Origin: an uncultured Methylomonas sp.
GTDB lineage: Bacteria; Pseudomonadota; Gammaproteobacteria; Methylococcales; Methylomonadaceae
Direction: 5' to 3'
DNA length: 64,000 nt
NCBI GenBank assembly: GCA_936941155.1
Contig: CAKZJE010000031.1
Coordinates: 124,001-188,000 of the forward strand
This document shows, in pieces, positions 53,937 through 62,511 of this stretch; position 1 is the stretch's first letter, and the number at the start of each line of letters is the position of its first letter. The notes beneath the pieces are model-generated. The model ran no database searches, was not told where the DNA came from, and saw only the letters and a list, made by a program, of their open reading frames with translations. Both the position numbers and the translations under genes were made by a program.

Positions 53937-55019
53937 ATGACTTCTTTTTTAAACACACCACCCACACGCATTTTAGTGGTCACTCTGCGTTTTTTAGGGG
54001 ATACATTATTAGTTACGCCTTTGCTGAGTTCACTCAAACAAGCTTATCCTTCAGCAAAAATTGATGTGCTATTACCAAAAAATACTGCGGCAATGTTAGA
54101 AGGCAATCCGGCGGTTGCACAGTTAATTACGATTTCTGCCAAACCGACAAAGAAAGAAAATCTCAGTGTGTTTAAAAAAATTTTTCACCAATATGATTTA
54201 GCGATTTGCACGCAAGCCGGCGATCGACCGACTTTATACAGTTTTTTAGCATCATCGAAACGCATTGGTTTTGTGCCACAAAAAACGCAAACAGGCTGGT
54301 TTAAACGCTATCTTTTTCAAAAATGGCTCGAATTTGACACGCAAAAAACGCATACGGTTTTAGAAGTTTTAAAGCTTTGCCAATTATTAAAAATTGCGCC
54401 GGTTTATCAATTGACTGCGCCGCAACCAGACCTGTCAGTTTTTGAAATCATAAAAAGTCTTAATTTACCGGATAACTACGTTGTACTACACCCCATGCCA
54501 CAATGGCGTTACAAACAATGGACTCTTGAAGGCTGGGCTGCGATTGCGGATTATTGTCAGCAGCAAGGTTTAAAGGTGTTGATTTCAGGCAGTTCTATCG
54601 CAGTGGAATTGGATTACATTGCAAAATTGCAACTGCCAACCGATACATTGAATTTAGCGGGAAAGTTATCATTAGCCCAATTAGCGCAAGTGATTAGCGG
54701 TGCGAAACTTTTTATTGGTTGCGATACTGGCATTACCCACTTAGCCGCCGCGACAGGCGTAGCAACGATTGCTTTATTTGGCCCCAGCGATCCAGTGAAA
54801 TGGACTCCTTGGCCAATTGACTATCACAGTGAGAAACCCCCTTTTGTCACGCACGGCAGCCAACACGTTAATAATGTGTATCTGATTCAAGGGCAAAAAG
54901 ATTGTGTACCGTGTTATCTGGAAGGCTGTGATAAGCATCAACAAAGCTACAGCGCGTGTCTTGATGCCATTACACCTGAGCAAGTCCAGGCGGTGATTGC
55001 CGATATACTCAAAGTTTAG
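53937..55019 (+). CDS. Glycosyltransferase family 9, heptosyltransferase-like
   Basis: A protein of 360 residues with the GT9 features ILVVTLRFLGDTLLVTPLL at the start and LFIGCDTGITHLAAATGVAT, then FGPSDP near the C-terminus. It resembles ADP-heptose:LPS heptosyltransferase III (RfaQ-like), adding a heptose to the inner core on the cytoplasmic face. First gene of the plus-strand LPS/surface glycan cluster, 155 bp from the divergent Fae gene. Confidence 0.9.
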   Translation: MTSFLNTPPTRILVVTLRFLGDTLLVTPLLSSLKQAYPSAKIDVLLPKNTAAMLEGNPAVAQLITISAKPTKKENLSVFKKIFHQYDLAICTQAGDRPTLYSFLASSKRIGFVPQKTQTGWFKRYLFQKWLEFDTQKTHTVLEVLKLCQLLKIAPVYQLTAPQPDLSVFEIIKSLNLPDNYVVLHPMPQWRYKQWTLEGWAAIADYCQQQGLKVLISGSSIAVELDYIAKLQLPTDTLNLAGKLSLAQLAQVISGAKLFIGCDTGITHLAAATGVATIALFGPSDPVKWTPWPIDYHSEKPPFVTHGSQHVNNVYLIQGQKDCVPCYLEGCDKHQQSYSACLDAITPEQVQAVIADILKV

Positions 55020-55084
55020 AAAAAAATCATCCCCATAAATTTACGATTCTAATGGCGATAGCTCACCACATTGAAGATAAAAAC

Positions 55085-55807
55085 ATGAAACTACACCATA
55101 AAATTGCTCATTTTTTTGGATATGAATTAACCAATATCAAAAAACATCACCCAACTTTAGAGTCGAATTTGCAGGCTTTAATTACGTTGTTAAAAATTGA
55201 TGCCGTCTTTGATGTAGGCGCAAATAAGGGGCAATATGGAAAAATGCTTCGTCAACTAGGCTATCAAGGGCTAATTTATTCTTTTGAACCGGTGAAAAGC
55301 TGTTTTCAAGAATTAGAAATGGCAAGTAAAGCGGATAATAATTGGCATGTTTTTAATTACGCTTTGGGTTCAGAAACAGCTGATATGGAAATTAATGTGA
55401 CAGCAGCCTCTGAATTTTCCTCTTTGCTATCTCCCACGCTTGATGCAAAAGACTTATACGCTGAAAAAATCCCGATTAAACATACTGAAACGATTGCTGT
55501 TAAACGTCTTGATGATGTTTTTTCAACGCTTGTTGATAATGCTGGGAAAAAGTGTTTTTTAAAAATGGATACGCAAGGCTATGATTTAAAAGTATTATCG
55601 GGAGCTTCGCAAACACTAAAAAGCTTTCTCGCTTTGCAATCTGAAATCTCTGTTACGCCTTTATATGATGGAATGCCAAACTATATAGAATCACTAAAAA
55701 CGTTTCGCGATCTCAATTTTGAACTCACCGGATTGTACCCAGTGAGTCGCAACCCAAGCAGTTTGCAGCTAATTGAACTCGATTGTGTCATGCGCCGAAC
55801 TCATTAA
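55085..55807 (+). CDS. FkbM-family methyltransferase
   Basis: A protein of 240 residues from ATG 55085. The FkbM core is seen in VFDVGANKGQYGKMLRQLGY, SFEPVKSCF, and KCFLKMDTQGYDLKVLSGA. Such enzymes O-methylate sugars or other groups in surface glycans, using SAM. It lies between GT9 and GT25 genes, so LPS modification is likely. Confidence 0.9.
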   Translation: MKLHHKIAHFFGYELTNIKKHHPTLESNLQALITLLKIDAVFDVGANKGQYGKMLRQLGYQGLIYSFEPVKSCFQELEMASKADNNWHVFNYALGSETADMEINVTAASEFSSLLSPTLDAKDLYAEKIPIKHTETIAVKRLDDVFSTLVDNAGKKCFLKMDTQGYDLKVLSGASQTLKSFLALQSEISVTPLYDGMPNYIESLKTFRDLNFELTGLYPVSRNPSSLQLIELDCVMRRTH

Positions 55808-55869
55808 ATTCTGAAGTAACAAGCAAATAAACCAGCCGAAACATCATTTTGACAAACTTATCTTTATCC

Positions 55870-56586
55870 ATGAAAAAACTCGACCATATTTACGTTCTCA
55901 ATGTAAAAAAATTTACCGACCGCCGCATTTTTATGGAAAAACAGCTGCGCAAAGAAAATTTGCAAGCTGAATTTATTTTTGACTGGGATGCGGATGAATT
56001 AACCGATGAAATAATCAATCGTTATTTTGCCGAAAACAACACATTATCCGCACCGCAAAAATCTTGCGCACTCAAACACATTTTTGCGTTAGAAAAAGTT
56101 GCAAAAAGTAATTCCGAGTTCAATCTGATTTTGGAAGACGATGCTTTGTTTGGCAAAGATTTTAGCTTAGGTGTGGAGCGAGCCTTGACGCAAAGCCATC
56201 AATTTTCAGGTGAAAAAGTGATTTATATCGGCTCAGGCGGCAATTTTTTCACCCCAAAAAGCCAACGTAAACCGGAACAATATTTATATCTCGGCGCACG
56301 CGGACGCTTTGGTGATTCTTATATTCTGGATAGTAAAACCGCGCAAAAACGCTTAGATTGGATTAAAACGCACAAAGTCAGCGAGCCGATTGACAATCAA
56401 TTTGAAAAAATCGACAAGCAATTAGGCATCCAAATCGTTTGGCTGGAAGATCCGGTGGTGGAGCAGGGTAGCAAAAATGGGTTATTTGACAGCGCGTTAG
56501 AACCTGCGCCACCGACTTGGCTGCAAAAACTGCGTTTTAACTTTGAAAAACTAAAGCGCAAATACATTTATCAATTATGGCGTTAA
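55870..56586 (+). CDS. Glycosyltransferase family 25
   Basis: A protein of 238 residues with the GT25 N-terminus LDHIYVLNVKKFTDRRIFME and the metal-site region FNLILEDDALFGK. GT25 enzymes add galactose or related sugars to LPS (LOS core). ATG 55870 is chosen over the upstream TTG because KKLDHIYVLN is the usual opening. Overlaps the O-antigen-ligase-like gene by 10 bp. Confidence 0.9.
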   Translation: MKKLDHIYVLNVKKFTDRRIFMEKQLRKENLQAEFIFDWDADELTDEIINRYFAENNTLSAPQKSCALKHIFALEKVAKSNSEFNLILEDDALFGKDFSLGVERALTQSHQFSGEKVIYIGSGGNFFTPKSQRKPEQYLYLGARGRFGDSYILDSKTAQKRLDWIKTHKVSEPIDNQFEKIDKQLGIQIVWLEDPVVEQGSKNGLFDSALEPAPPTWLQKLRFNFEKLKRKYIYQLWR

Positions 56587-57818
56587 ACAAAACTATGTTT
56601 TCTTATTCTGTATTTGCCGAAAAATCCCTTTCCGCCTCGCGCTATCTTGCCATTATTGCCGCCTGTGCCGCCCCCGCATCAACTGCTATCACTGGCGTGG
56701 CTTGCATTGCGATGTTAATTACTTGGCTGATGTCTGGATACGCATGGCAAAGTTTGAAAATCTCAGCAGCGCAACCTGCCGGAAAAATGTTATTACTGTT
56801 TTTCGGCTGGCTAATTATCGGCTGTTGTTATGCAGACACGGCATGGGCAGATAAAATCACTACGCTATTAAGTTGGAAAAAACTACTTTATACCTTTGTA
56901 TTATTTGGACTTTTTCAGCAAATAGAATGGAAAAAACGCTTTGTGGAGAGCTATTTAGCCGTGATGTCTGTCGCCGCTGTGGTGGCGTTTGTGCTGTGGA
57001 TATTCAATATTCAAGTGAAAGACGGCAATGCGGGCATTTTTATGACGAATTATTCTTCACAAAGTTTAGCGTTTGTGGCGGCGGCTTTGTGTTGTATTTT
57101 TATGCTAAAACAACCTGTGAGTTTGCAAAAAAAATATGTACTCAGCGGTTTAATTGCTTTGTTTTTATTGAATATTTTCTTTGTCAGTCCTTCGCGTAGT
57201 GGTTATTTAGCCTTGCCGATTTCAGCCGCGTTTGCTTTGGCGACAATGTTTGGCTATAAAAAACTGCCACATATTTTAGCTGTCACGCTGGTTACACTGA
57301 GCTTAGTCGTTTTCACTTCCAGCACCTTGCAACAACGCATTAAACTCGGATTAGCTGAAAAAACTCACGCGCAAACCAGCCAAAATATCACCTCAATTGG
57401 TGTGCGCGTTGTTTTTGCGCAAAATACTTGGGAATTAATTCAACAAAAACCGCTGTTAGGTTATGGCACTTCAGCGTTCAAAAGTGTTTATAGCGCACAC
57501 GTTGCGCCTAAGTATAAAGATTGGCGCAGCGAACCTGCAACCGATCCGCACAATCAATATTTGTTTGTTTGGCTGGAAAACGGCTTAGTTGGTTTGTTAG
57601 TTTTTTTGGCGTATATTGTGGTGGCGATTCGGCAAGGCGCGGTTCTGCAACCTTATGGCGCAATTGCCGCGAGCGTGTTGGTTGCCATTGCCGCTGCCAG
57701 TTTATTTAATTCCAATTTTAAAACTTTTCCTGAAGGACATTTGCTGGCATTTTTTGTCGGCTGTTTATTGGCGCAATCCTCTATTAACAAAGAAGAAAAT
57801 CATGGCACGACAAAATAA
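56577..57818 (+). CDS. O-antigen ligase/polymerase-like membrane protein
   Basis: A protein of 413 residues with about ten membrane helices and a large periplasmic loop (about 275-330) containing NTWELIQQKPLLGYGTSAF and PHNQYLFVWLENGLVGLL, the Wzy_C/WaaL signature with the conserved His. It should ligate or polymerise surface polysaccharide on the periplasmic face. The start at 56577 overlaps the GT25 gene; ATG 56595 is an alternative. Overlaps the next gene by 17 bp. Confidence 0.9.
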   Translation: MALNKTMFSYSVFAEKSLSASRYLAIIAACAAPASTAITGVACIAMLITWLMSGYAWQSLKISAAQPAGKMLLLFFGWLIIGCCYADTAWADKITTLLSWKKLLYTFVLFGLFQQIEWKKRFVESYLAVMSVAAVVAFVLWIFNIQVKDGNAGIFMTNYSSQSLAFVAAALCCIFMLKQPVSLQKKYVLSGLIALFLLNIFFVSPSRSGYLALPISAAFALATMFGYKKLPHILAVTLVTLSLVVFTSSTLQQRIKLGLAEKTHAQTSQNITSIGVRVVFAQNTWELIQQKPLLGYGTSAFKSVYSAHVAPKYKDWRSEPATDPHNQYLFVWLENGLVGLLVFLAYIVVAIRQGAVLQPYGAIAASVLVAIAAASLFNSNFKTFPEGHLLAFFVGCLLAQSSINKEENHGTTK

Positions 57819-58452
57819 AACTCGCATTTGGTCAGAAGCAGAATTAATAGATGTTTTTGATTTAAGAAAAACGAAAATACCAACGCCTTTAATGACTGAA
57901 TGGCTGGATGCAACAACTCAGTTGAGTGAGGTTGAACTGTTAATCATGCACAAGATTCATCACAACGCCGTTGAAAATATTGAGGCATGGGCAGAAGAAG
58001 ATTTAAAAATGAATTTTATCGCTTTTGTCATTGATTTAGCAGGTTTACAAGCGACAAGAACCATTCGTACTTTTTATGACAAAACCATTTTTGCAACCGT
58101 TGAGGGCATTTATTTAAAAACTAAAACGGATTTTATGATGGCAAAAGGTGTTTTAGATTTAATGAAAAATCCGTATTTTCATTTTCAAGAATACAAACGT
58201 GATAAAGACCCGCACGGCGATCCGATGGCGCAATTGGTTGAGGCTTTTTTGATTGCGCAACAAATTAATCAAAATGGCAAAGCTTTATTTGGCTGCTGTG
58301 TGGTTGGACGGTTTTGGTATTTTGTCACGATGGAAAATAAAAATTATTGTGTTTCAATGGCGCACGACTGCACAGATGAAAAAGAATTGCAGCAAATCAT
58401 TGCGATTTTGCGCAAATTTGAAACTTTTTTTCTGCCACAATTAATAGACTAA
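57802..58452 (+). CDS. PD-(D/E)XK nuclease-like protein inside LPS cluster
   Basis: A protein of 216 residues from ATG 57802. It has the layout of a family of stand-alone restriction-like proteins that I recall from filamentous sulfur bacteria, Bacteroidetes and cyanobacteria: TEWLDATTQLSEVELLIM, then AWAEEDLKMNFIAFVIDLAG, TKTDFMMAKGVLDLM and FHFQEYKRDKDPHGDPMAQL, with Asp and Glu-x-Lys placed as in PD-(D/E)XK enzymes. It overlaps both neighbours (17 bp and 1 bp), so it is a full operon member, not a recent loose insertion. Activity unproven. Confidence 0.7.
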   Translation: MARQNKTRIWSEAELIDVFDLRKTKIPTPLMTEWLDATTQLSEVELLIMHKIHHNAVENIEAWAEEDLKMNFIAFVIDLAGLQATRTIRTFYDKTIFATVEGIYLKTKTDFMMAKGVLDLMKNPYFHFQEYKRDKDPHGDPMAQLVEAFLIAQQINQNGKALFGCCVVGRFWYFVTMENKNYCVSMAHDCTDEKELQQIIAILRKFETFFLPQLID

Positions 58453-59198
58453 TGTTAAGCGTTATTATTATCACCAAAAACGAAGCGCAACATATCAGCC
58501 GCTGCTTAGATTCTGTGCGGTGGGCGGATGAAATTATCGTGTTGGATTCTGGCAGCAGCGATAACACAGTTGAACTTTGCAAAGCCTACACTGAAAACGT
58601 TTTTGTCACCGATTGGCCGGGATTTGGGATTCAAAAACAACGCGCCTTGGACAAAGCTACAGGCGATTGGGTTTTTTCAATTGATGCCGATGAACAGGTT
58701 AGTTTTGAACTTAAAGCGGAAATTCAACAAGCCATTCAAACTAATCGCGCTGATGGTTTTGAAATTCCACGCCTTTCCAGTTATTGCGGACGCGAAATGA
58801 AACACGGCGGCTGGTGGCCGGATTATGTGTTGCGTCTGTTTAAACGCGAGTTGGGACATTTCAGCCCTGAATTAGTTCACGAGCGGATTTATGTGACTGG
58901 AAAAATTGCGCAATTAACCCAGCCGTTGCTGCATGAGGCGTTCATTAATCCAGACGAAGTGCTGCATAAACTGAATAGTTATTCCAGTTTAGGCGCGAAA
59001 AGATTACATGCCGCTGGGAAAAAAACCTCGTTACCTGAAGCGATTTTGAAAGGTTTTTGGACATTTTTCCGCACTTATTTTTTAAAAGCCGCTTTTTTAG
59101 ATGGGCAACAAGGTTTGATGCTAGCGATTTCCAATGCGGAAGGCGCGTATTATAAATATTTGAAATTATTGATGTTAAATAACGCACAGGACAAATAG
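58452..59198 (+). CDS. Glycosyltransferase family 2, WaaE/KdtX-like
   Basis: A protein of 248 residues with the GT2 motifs SVIIITKNEAQHISRCLDSV, IIVLDSGSSDNT, WVFSIDADEQV (the DxD equivalent) and HGGWWPDYVLRLFKR, the hallmark of WaaE-type LPS-core beta-1,4-glucosyltransferases. Its ATG overlaps the stop of the nuclease-like gene (TAATG). Confidence 0.92.
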   Translation: MLSVIIITKNEAQHISRCLDSVRWADEIIVLDSGSSDNTVELCKAYTENVFVTDWPGFGIQKQRALDKATGDWVFSIDADEQVSFELKAEIQQAIQTNRADGFEIPRLSSYCGREMKHGGWWPDYVLRLFKRELGHFSPELVHERIYVTGKIAQLTQPLLHEAFINPDEVLHKLNSYSSLGAKRLHAAGKKTSLPEAILKGFWTFFRTYFLKAAFLDGQQGLMLAISNAEGAYYKYLKLLMLNNAQDK

Positions 59199-59199
59199 C

Positions 59200-60015
59200 A
59201 TGAGCTTGATTTCCGTCATCGTCACCACTTACAACTGGAAAGAAGCGTTAGCGGCGTGTTTGCAAAGTTTGTTTGCGCAAGCGGATTTACATTTTGAAAT
59301 TGTGATTGCTGATGATGGCTCGCGTCCTGATACCACAGCATTAATTCGGCAATTGGCGCAACAAAGTCCTGTGCCGCTGAAACATGCTTTCCATGAAGAC
59401 AAAGGTTTTCGCGCGGGTACAATTCGCAACAAAGCAGCGGCGATTAGCGCGGGTGAGTATTTAGTGTTTTTGGATGGAGATTGTGTGGTGTTGCCGCATT
59501 TTATTGCGCGGCATCGGCAGCTGGCTACACAAGGTTATTTTGTGCCGGGCAATCGGATTTTATTGAATCAATCATTTACGCAAACGACATTAAATGATGC
59601 CGTGCCGTTACATCAGCAATCGGTTTTGACTTTTATTAAGTGGCGATTGCAAGGCAAAATTAATCGGCTGTTACCGCTCATTTATTTGCCTTTTGATAGG
59701 CTGCGTTTGTTGCGCCCGCGTTATTGGCAACAAGCGATGACGTGCAATTTTGCTGTTTGGCGCGAAGATTTTGTGGCGGTGAATGGTTTTGACCACGTTT
59801 TTGAAGGCTGGGGTTATGAAGATTCGGATTTGGTGATTCGTTTGATTCATCAGGGCGTTAAGCGCAAAGAAGGGCGTTTTGCCGTGCCGGTTTTGCATTT
59901 GTGGCATAAACAAAATGATCGCAGTGAGCAGCAGGAAAATTATCAACGCTTAATGACGCGGCTGGCAGAAGCAGATTTTGTAAGAGCTGAAAAAGGTGTT
60001 TCGCAATATTTGTAA
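59200..60015 (+). CDS. Glycosyltransferase family 2 with galactosyltransferase-like C-terminus
   Basis: A protein of 271 residues: an N-terminal GT-A domain with SVIVTTYNWKEALAACLQSL, IADDGSRPDT and LDGDCV, and a C-terminal Glyco_transf_7C segment with FEGWGYEDSDLVIRLIHQG. Similar enzymes build LPS outer core or chondroitin-like chains. Last gene of the surface glycan cluster, 1 bp after waaE-like. Confidence 0.91.
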   Translation: MSLISVIVTTYNWKEALAACLQSLFAQADLHFEIVIADDGSRPDTTALIRQLAQQSPVPLKHAFHEDKGFRAGTIRNKAAAISAGEYLVFLDGDCVVLPHFIARHRQLATQGYFVPGNRILLNQSFTQTTLNDAVPLHQQSVLTFIKWRLQGKINRLLPLIYLPFDRLRLLRPRYWQQAMTCNFAVWREDFVAVNGFDHVFEGWGYEDSDLVIRLIHQGVKRKEGRFAVPVLHLWHKQNDRSEQQENYQRLMTRLAEADFVRAEKGVSQYL

Positions 60016-60055
60016 AGTGAGGCTGCTTTTTTGCTGATTTTCATTTTTTAGGCTG

Positions 60056-60093
60056 AAAATTTTTCAAGACGACTGGTCGTCTTAGAAAATTTT
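60056..60093. repeat. 38-bp palindrome family (type C), copy 7
   Basis: AAAATTTTTCAAGACGA / TCGTCTTAGAAAATTTT with loop CTGG, one mismatched pair, between the glycan cluster and the HigBA module. Confidence 0.93.
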
Positions 60094-60203
60094 GGTTTGA
60101 TTTTGATGGCTTGAACAGAGTTTGGAAACGAGAAATCTTGCAGATTGAGCGTGAGGATTATTTCAAGTACACTACTTCCCAAAACGGGATAACTTTGAAA
60201 ATT

Positions 60204-60512
60204 ATGCGCGTAATAGCAAAAAGCACATTAAAAAAATTCTGGGAACAAGCCGCTTATCAAGATGCACAAATCCCCTTAACAAGCTGGTATGAAGAGGCTC
60301 AAAAAGCCAATTGGAAAACACCGCAAGATATAAAAAAGCATTATAGTCATGCCAGTTTTTGTAAAAATAACCGCGTGGTTTTTAATATCGGTGGCAATAA
60401 ATATCGTCTTGTGGTTGAAATGCAATACCGCGCTGGTATTGTTTGGGTTAAATTTATTGGCACGCATGAACAATATGACAACATTAAAGTAGAGGCTATT
60501 GATGAACATTAA
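60204..60512 (+). CDS. higB: HigB-family toxin
   Basis: A protein of 102 residues from ATG 60204: MRVIAKSTLKKFWEQ, then WKTPQDIKKHYSHASF, RVVFNIGGNKYRLVVEMQYR and WVKFIGTHEQYDNI, matching the HigB-like mRNA interferase family. The frame is open further upstream but the family begins here. The antitoxin gene overlaps its 3' end by 11 bp (reverse order toxin-antitoxin, as usual for HigBA). Confidence 0.93.
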   Translation: MRVIAKSTLKKFWEQAAYQDAQIPLTSWYEEAQKANWKTPQDIKKHYSHASFCKNNRVVFNIGGNKYRLVVEMQYRAGIVWVKFIGTHEQYDNIKVEAIDEH

Positions 60513-60861
60513 ACCAATACGCAATGATGAGGATTTGCAATGGGCTTTTCAGCAGCTTGAGTTGGTTTTTCAAGCGCGGGAAAACACGCCAGAAGCAGAT
60601 GAGATGGAAATTTGGGTCACCTTGATAGAGGCTTATGAAAATAAGCATTATGCGATTGCGCCGCCAGATCCTATTGATGCTATTCGCTTTAGAATGGAAC
60701 AGCAGGCATTAACACCGCGTGATCTTGAGCCTTATATCGGTAGTTGCGGGCGGGTTTCTGAGGTTCTTAACCGCAAGCGTTCATTGAGTTTGAAGATGAT
60801 TAAACGGCTGCATGATGGTTTACATATTCCTTATGATAGTTTGTTGGCGGGAGTTGGGTAA
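60502..60861 (+). CDS. higA: HigA-family antitoxin
   Basis: A protein of 119 residues from ATG 60502: MNIKPIRNDEDLQWAF, the acidic linker TPEADEMEIWVTLIEAYE and a C-terminal XRE-type helix-turn-helix (LTPRDLEPYIGSCGRVSEVL, then KRSLSLKMIKRLH). It binds HigB and should repress the operon. Confidence 0.92.
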   Translation: MNIKPIRNDEDLQWAFQQLELVFQARENTPEADEMEIWVTLIEAYENKHYAIAPPDPIDAIRFRMEQQALTPRDLEPYIGSCGRVSEVLNRKRSLSLKMIKRLHDGLHIPYDSLLAGVG

Positions 60862-60862
60862 A

Positions 60863-60930
60863 GAAAAACGGATATAGCGTTGATTATGGAGTTTTCAGGC
60901 TTAACAAAAAGGATATTGAAAAATTGTCAG
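60863..60930 (+). pseudogene. Remnant of the 3' end of an Rpn nuclease gene
   Basis: This segment repeats about 66 bp of the end of the Rpn gene (61797-61865) at roughly 85 percent identity: GATATAGCGTTGATTATGGA here against GAGATAGTGTTGATTATGGA there. It reads TDIALIMEFSGLTK and then shifts frame. It is the leftover tail of a former adjacent Rpn copy. Confidence 0.8.
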
Positions 60931-60987
60931 TTTTCAAACAGCTTTTATAATTTGGTCGAGTTTTAATCTTCAAAAATAAAGGACAAA

Positions 60988-61866
60988 ATGATGGCTAAAA
61001 AAATACGAAAATTAATCAGTTTTGACTGGGCGATTAAAAAAATATTGCGCAGTAAAGCTAATTTTGAAGTTTTGGAAGGATTTTTAAGCGAGTTGCTTTT
61101 TGATGATATTACCATCAGAGAGATATTGGAGAGCGAGAGCAATAAAGAGAGCAAAGAAGATAAGCTTAACCGTTTGAATATTAAAGTTAAAAATTCAAAA
61201 GATGAAATTGTGTTGATTGAAATTCAATACAATGGCGAACTCGATTATTTGCAACGAATCTTATATGCCTCTGCAAAAACAATTGTTGAGCATATTAAAG
61301 AAAGAGAACCTTATGCAAAAATAGTGAAAGTGATTTCGATTAACATCGTTTATTTTGATTTGGGCGAGGGGGATGATTATATTTATCAAGGTACAACGTC
61401 TTTTAGGGGAATGCACAATCACAGCCTGTTAAAATTAACGGCTAATCAAGCAGAGCTTTATAAAACTGAAAAAATAGAAAATATCTATCCTGAGTATTAT
61501 TTGATTAAAGTGAATAATTTTAATGATGTTGCCAAAGATACGTTGGATGAATGGGTTTATTTTTTGAAAAATGAGGAAGTCAAAGAGAGTTTTAAAGCCA
61601 AAGGACTAAAAAAAGCGAAAGAAGTTTTGGATTATATGAAATGCTCTGAGGATGAGAGATTGGAGTACGAGCGATATAAAGAGTCTTTGCATTATCAGGC
61701 AAGTATGTATGAATCAACTTATGTTGTGGGACATCTGGATGGAGAAAAAAAGGGAAAACAAGCCGAAAAAATAGACATTGCGAAGAAAATGTTACAAAGA
61801 AAAACGGAGATAGTGTTGATTATGGAGTTTACAGGTTTAACAAAAGAGGAAATTGAAACGTTGTAA
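60988..61866 (+). CDS. Rpn-family (PD-(D/E)XK) recombination-promoting nuclease/putative transposase
   Basis: A protein of 292 residues with the PDDEXK_2 opening FDWAIKKILRSKANFEVLEG, the active-site strand DEIVLIEIQY and the C-terminal Lys-rich helices ending in KTEIVLIMEFTGLTKEEIET. AAAGGA precedes ATG 60988; ATG 60991 is possible. Rpn proteins are variable nucleases that promote recA-independent gene transfer and are often clustered and duplicated; the remnant upstream supports that here. Low G+C relative to neighbours. Confidence 0.9.
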   Translation: MMAKKIRKLISFDWAIKKILRSKANFEVLEGFLSELLFDDITIREILESESNKESKEDKLNRLNIKVKNSKDEIVLIEIQYNGELDYLQRILYASAKTIVEHIKEREPYAKIVKVISINIVYFDLGEGDDYIYQGTTSFRGMHNHSLLKLTANQAELYKTEKIENIYPEYYLIKVNNFNDVAKDTLDEWVYFLKNEEVKESFKAKGLKKAKEVLDYMKCSEDERLEYERYKESLHYQASMYESTYVVGHLDGEKKGKQAEKIDIAKKMLQRKTEIVLIMEFTGLTKEEIETL

Positions 61867-62004
61867 GTTTTTGTAATTATGACGGCTTGCGATGAGATGA
61901 AAACGCCAAGCAGAGCTTTTTGGATATGTGTTTCAAAACAGAGTTTGCAGATATAGAAAACCGCCTTTGGCTTACCATTGGCGGTTTTAAAATATCAGTT
62001 TCTA

Positions 62005-62511
62005 TTAATCATCTTTATGGTGTGGTTTAGCGGGATACACCCAAATCACGTCTTTTTTTGGAGAGGACACACCATATGATTTATTTGGGTCTCGTGGTGT
62101 TCCTTTGCACAAAGCAATTTGCTCATCTATTGTATTTAAAGCATTTGTTAATCTTTTTAATTCATCATTTGCTTTATTTAAATCACTACTTGCTTTGTTT
62201 AATGCCTGATTTGACTTGTCCAAATCAGATTTTAATTTTTTATTAGAATCTTTGAGTGCTGTCAATTCAGAAACTTTAATATCTTTTTTTAATTCAATAA
62301 TTTCTTCATTTGCTTTTAAAAGCTGATTTTTTAATTCTTCATTACGTTTTATTAACTCCTCATTACTGATTGTAGGAGTAGCTACGTTCGTAACTTGAGC
62401 TTGACCCAAGTTATTAGTGGAATTAAGTGCTGCGGGTTCATCTGCTTTTAAAATGCCACTCCAAAATAAAGCAAAGACAACGCATAAAGAGAAAAATTTA
62501 TTTTTTGACAT
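62005..62511 (-). CDS. Exported coiled-coil protein
   Basis: About 168 residues from the third of three ATG codons (62517, 62514 and 62511), with a signal peptide (KNKFFSLCVVFALFWSGILK, cut near ADEPA). Residues about 45-135 form a heptad coiled coil (EELIKRNEELKNQLLKANEE, then SNKKLKSDLDKSNQALNKAS). The C-terminus is short, with one cysteine and a basic-aromatic end. Its start overlaps the preceding lipoprotein gene by 14 to 20 bp. Function unknown. Confidence 0.75.
   Translation of the reverse strand: MSKNKFFSLCVVFALFWSGILKADEPAALNSTNNLGQAQVTNVATPTISNEELIKRNEELKNQLLKANEEIIELKKDIKVSELTALKDSNKKLKSDLDKSNQALNKASSDLNKANDELKRLTNALNTIDEQIALCKGTPRDPNKSYGVSSPKKDVIWVYPAKPHHKDD

Noticed and set aside
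2251-60093. Dispersed palindromes as a CRISPR array
   Set aside because: The repeats are scattered over 58 kb, not regularly spaced, and no cas gene is present.
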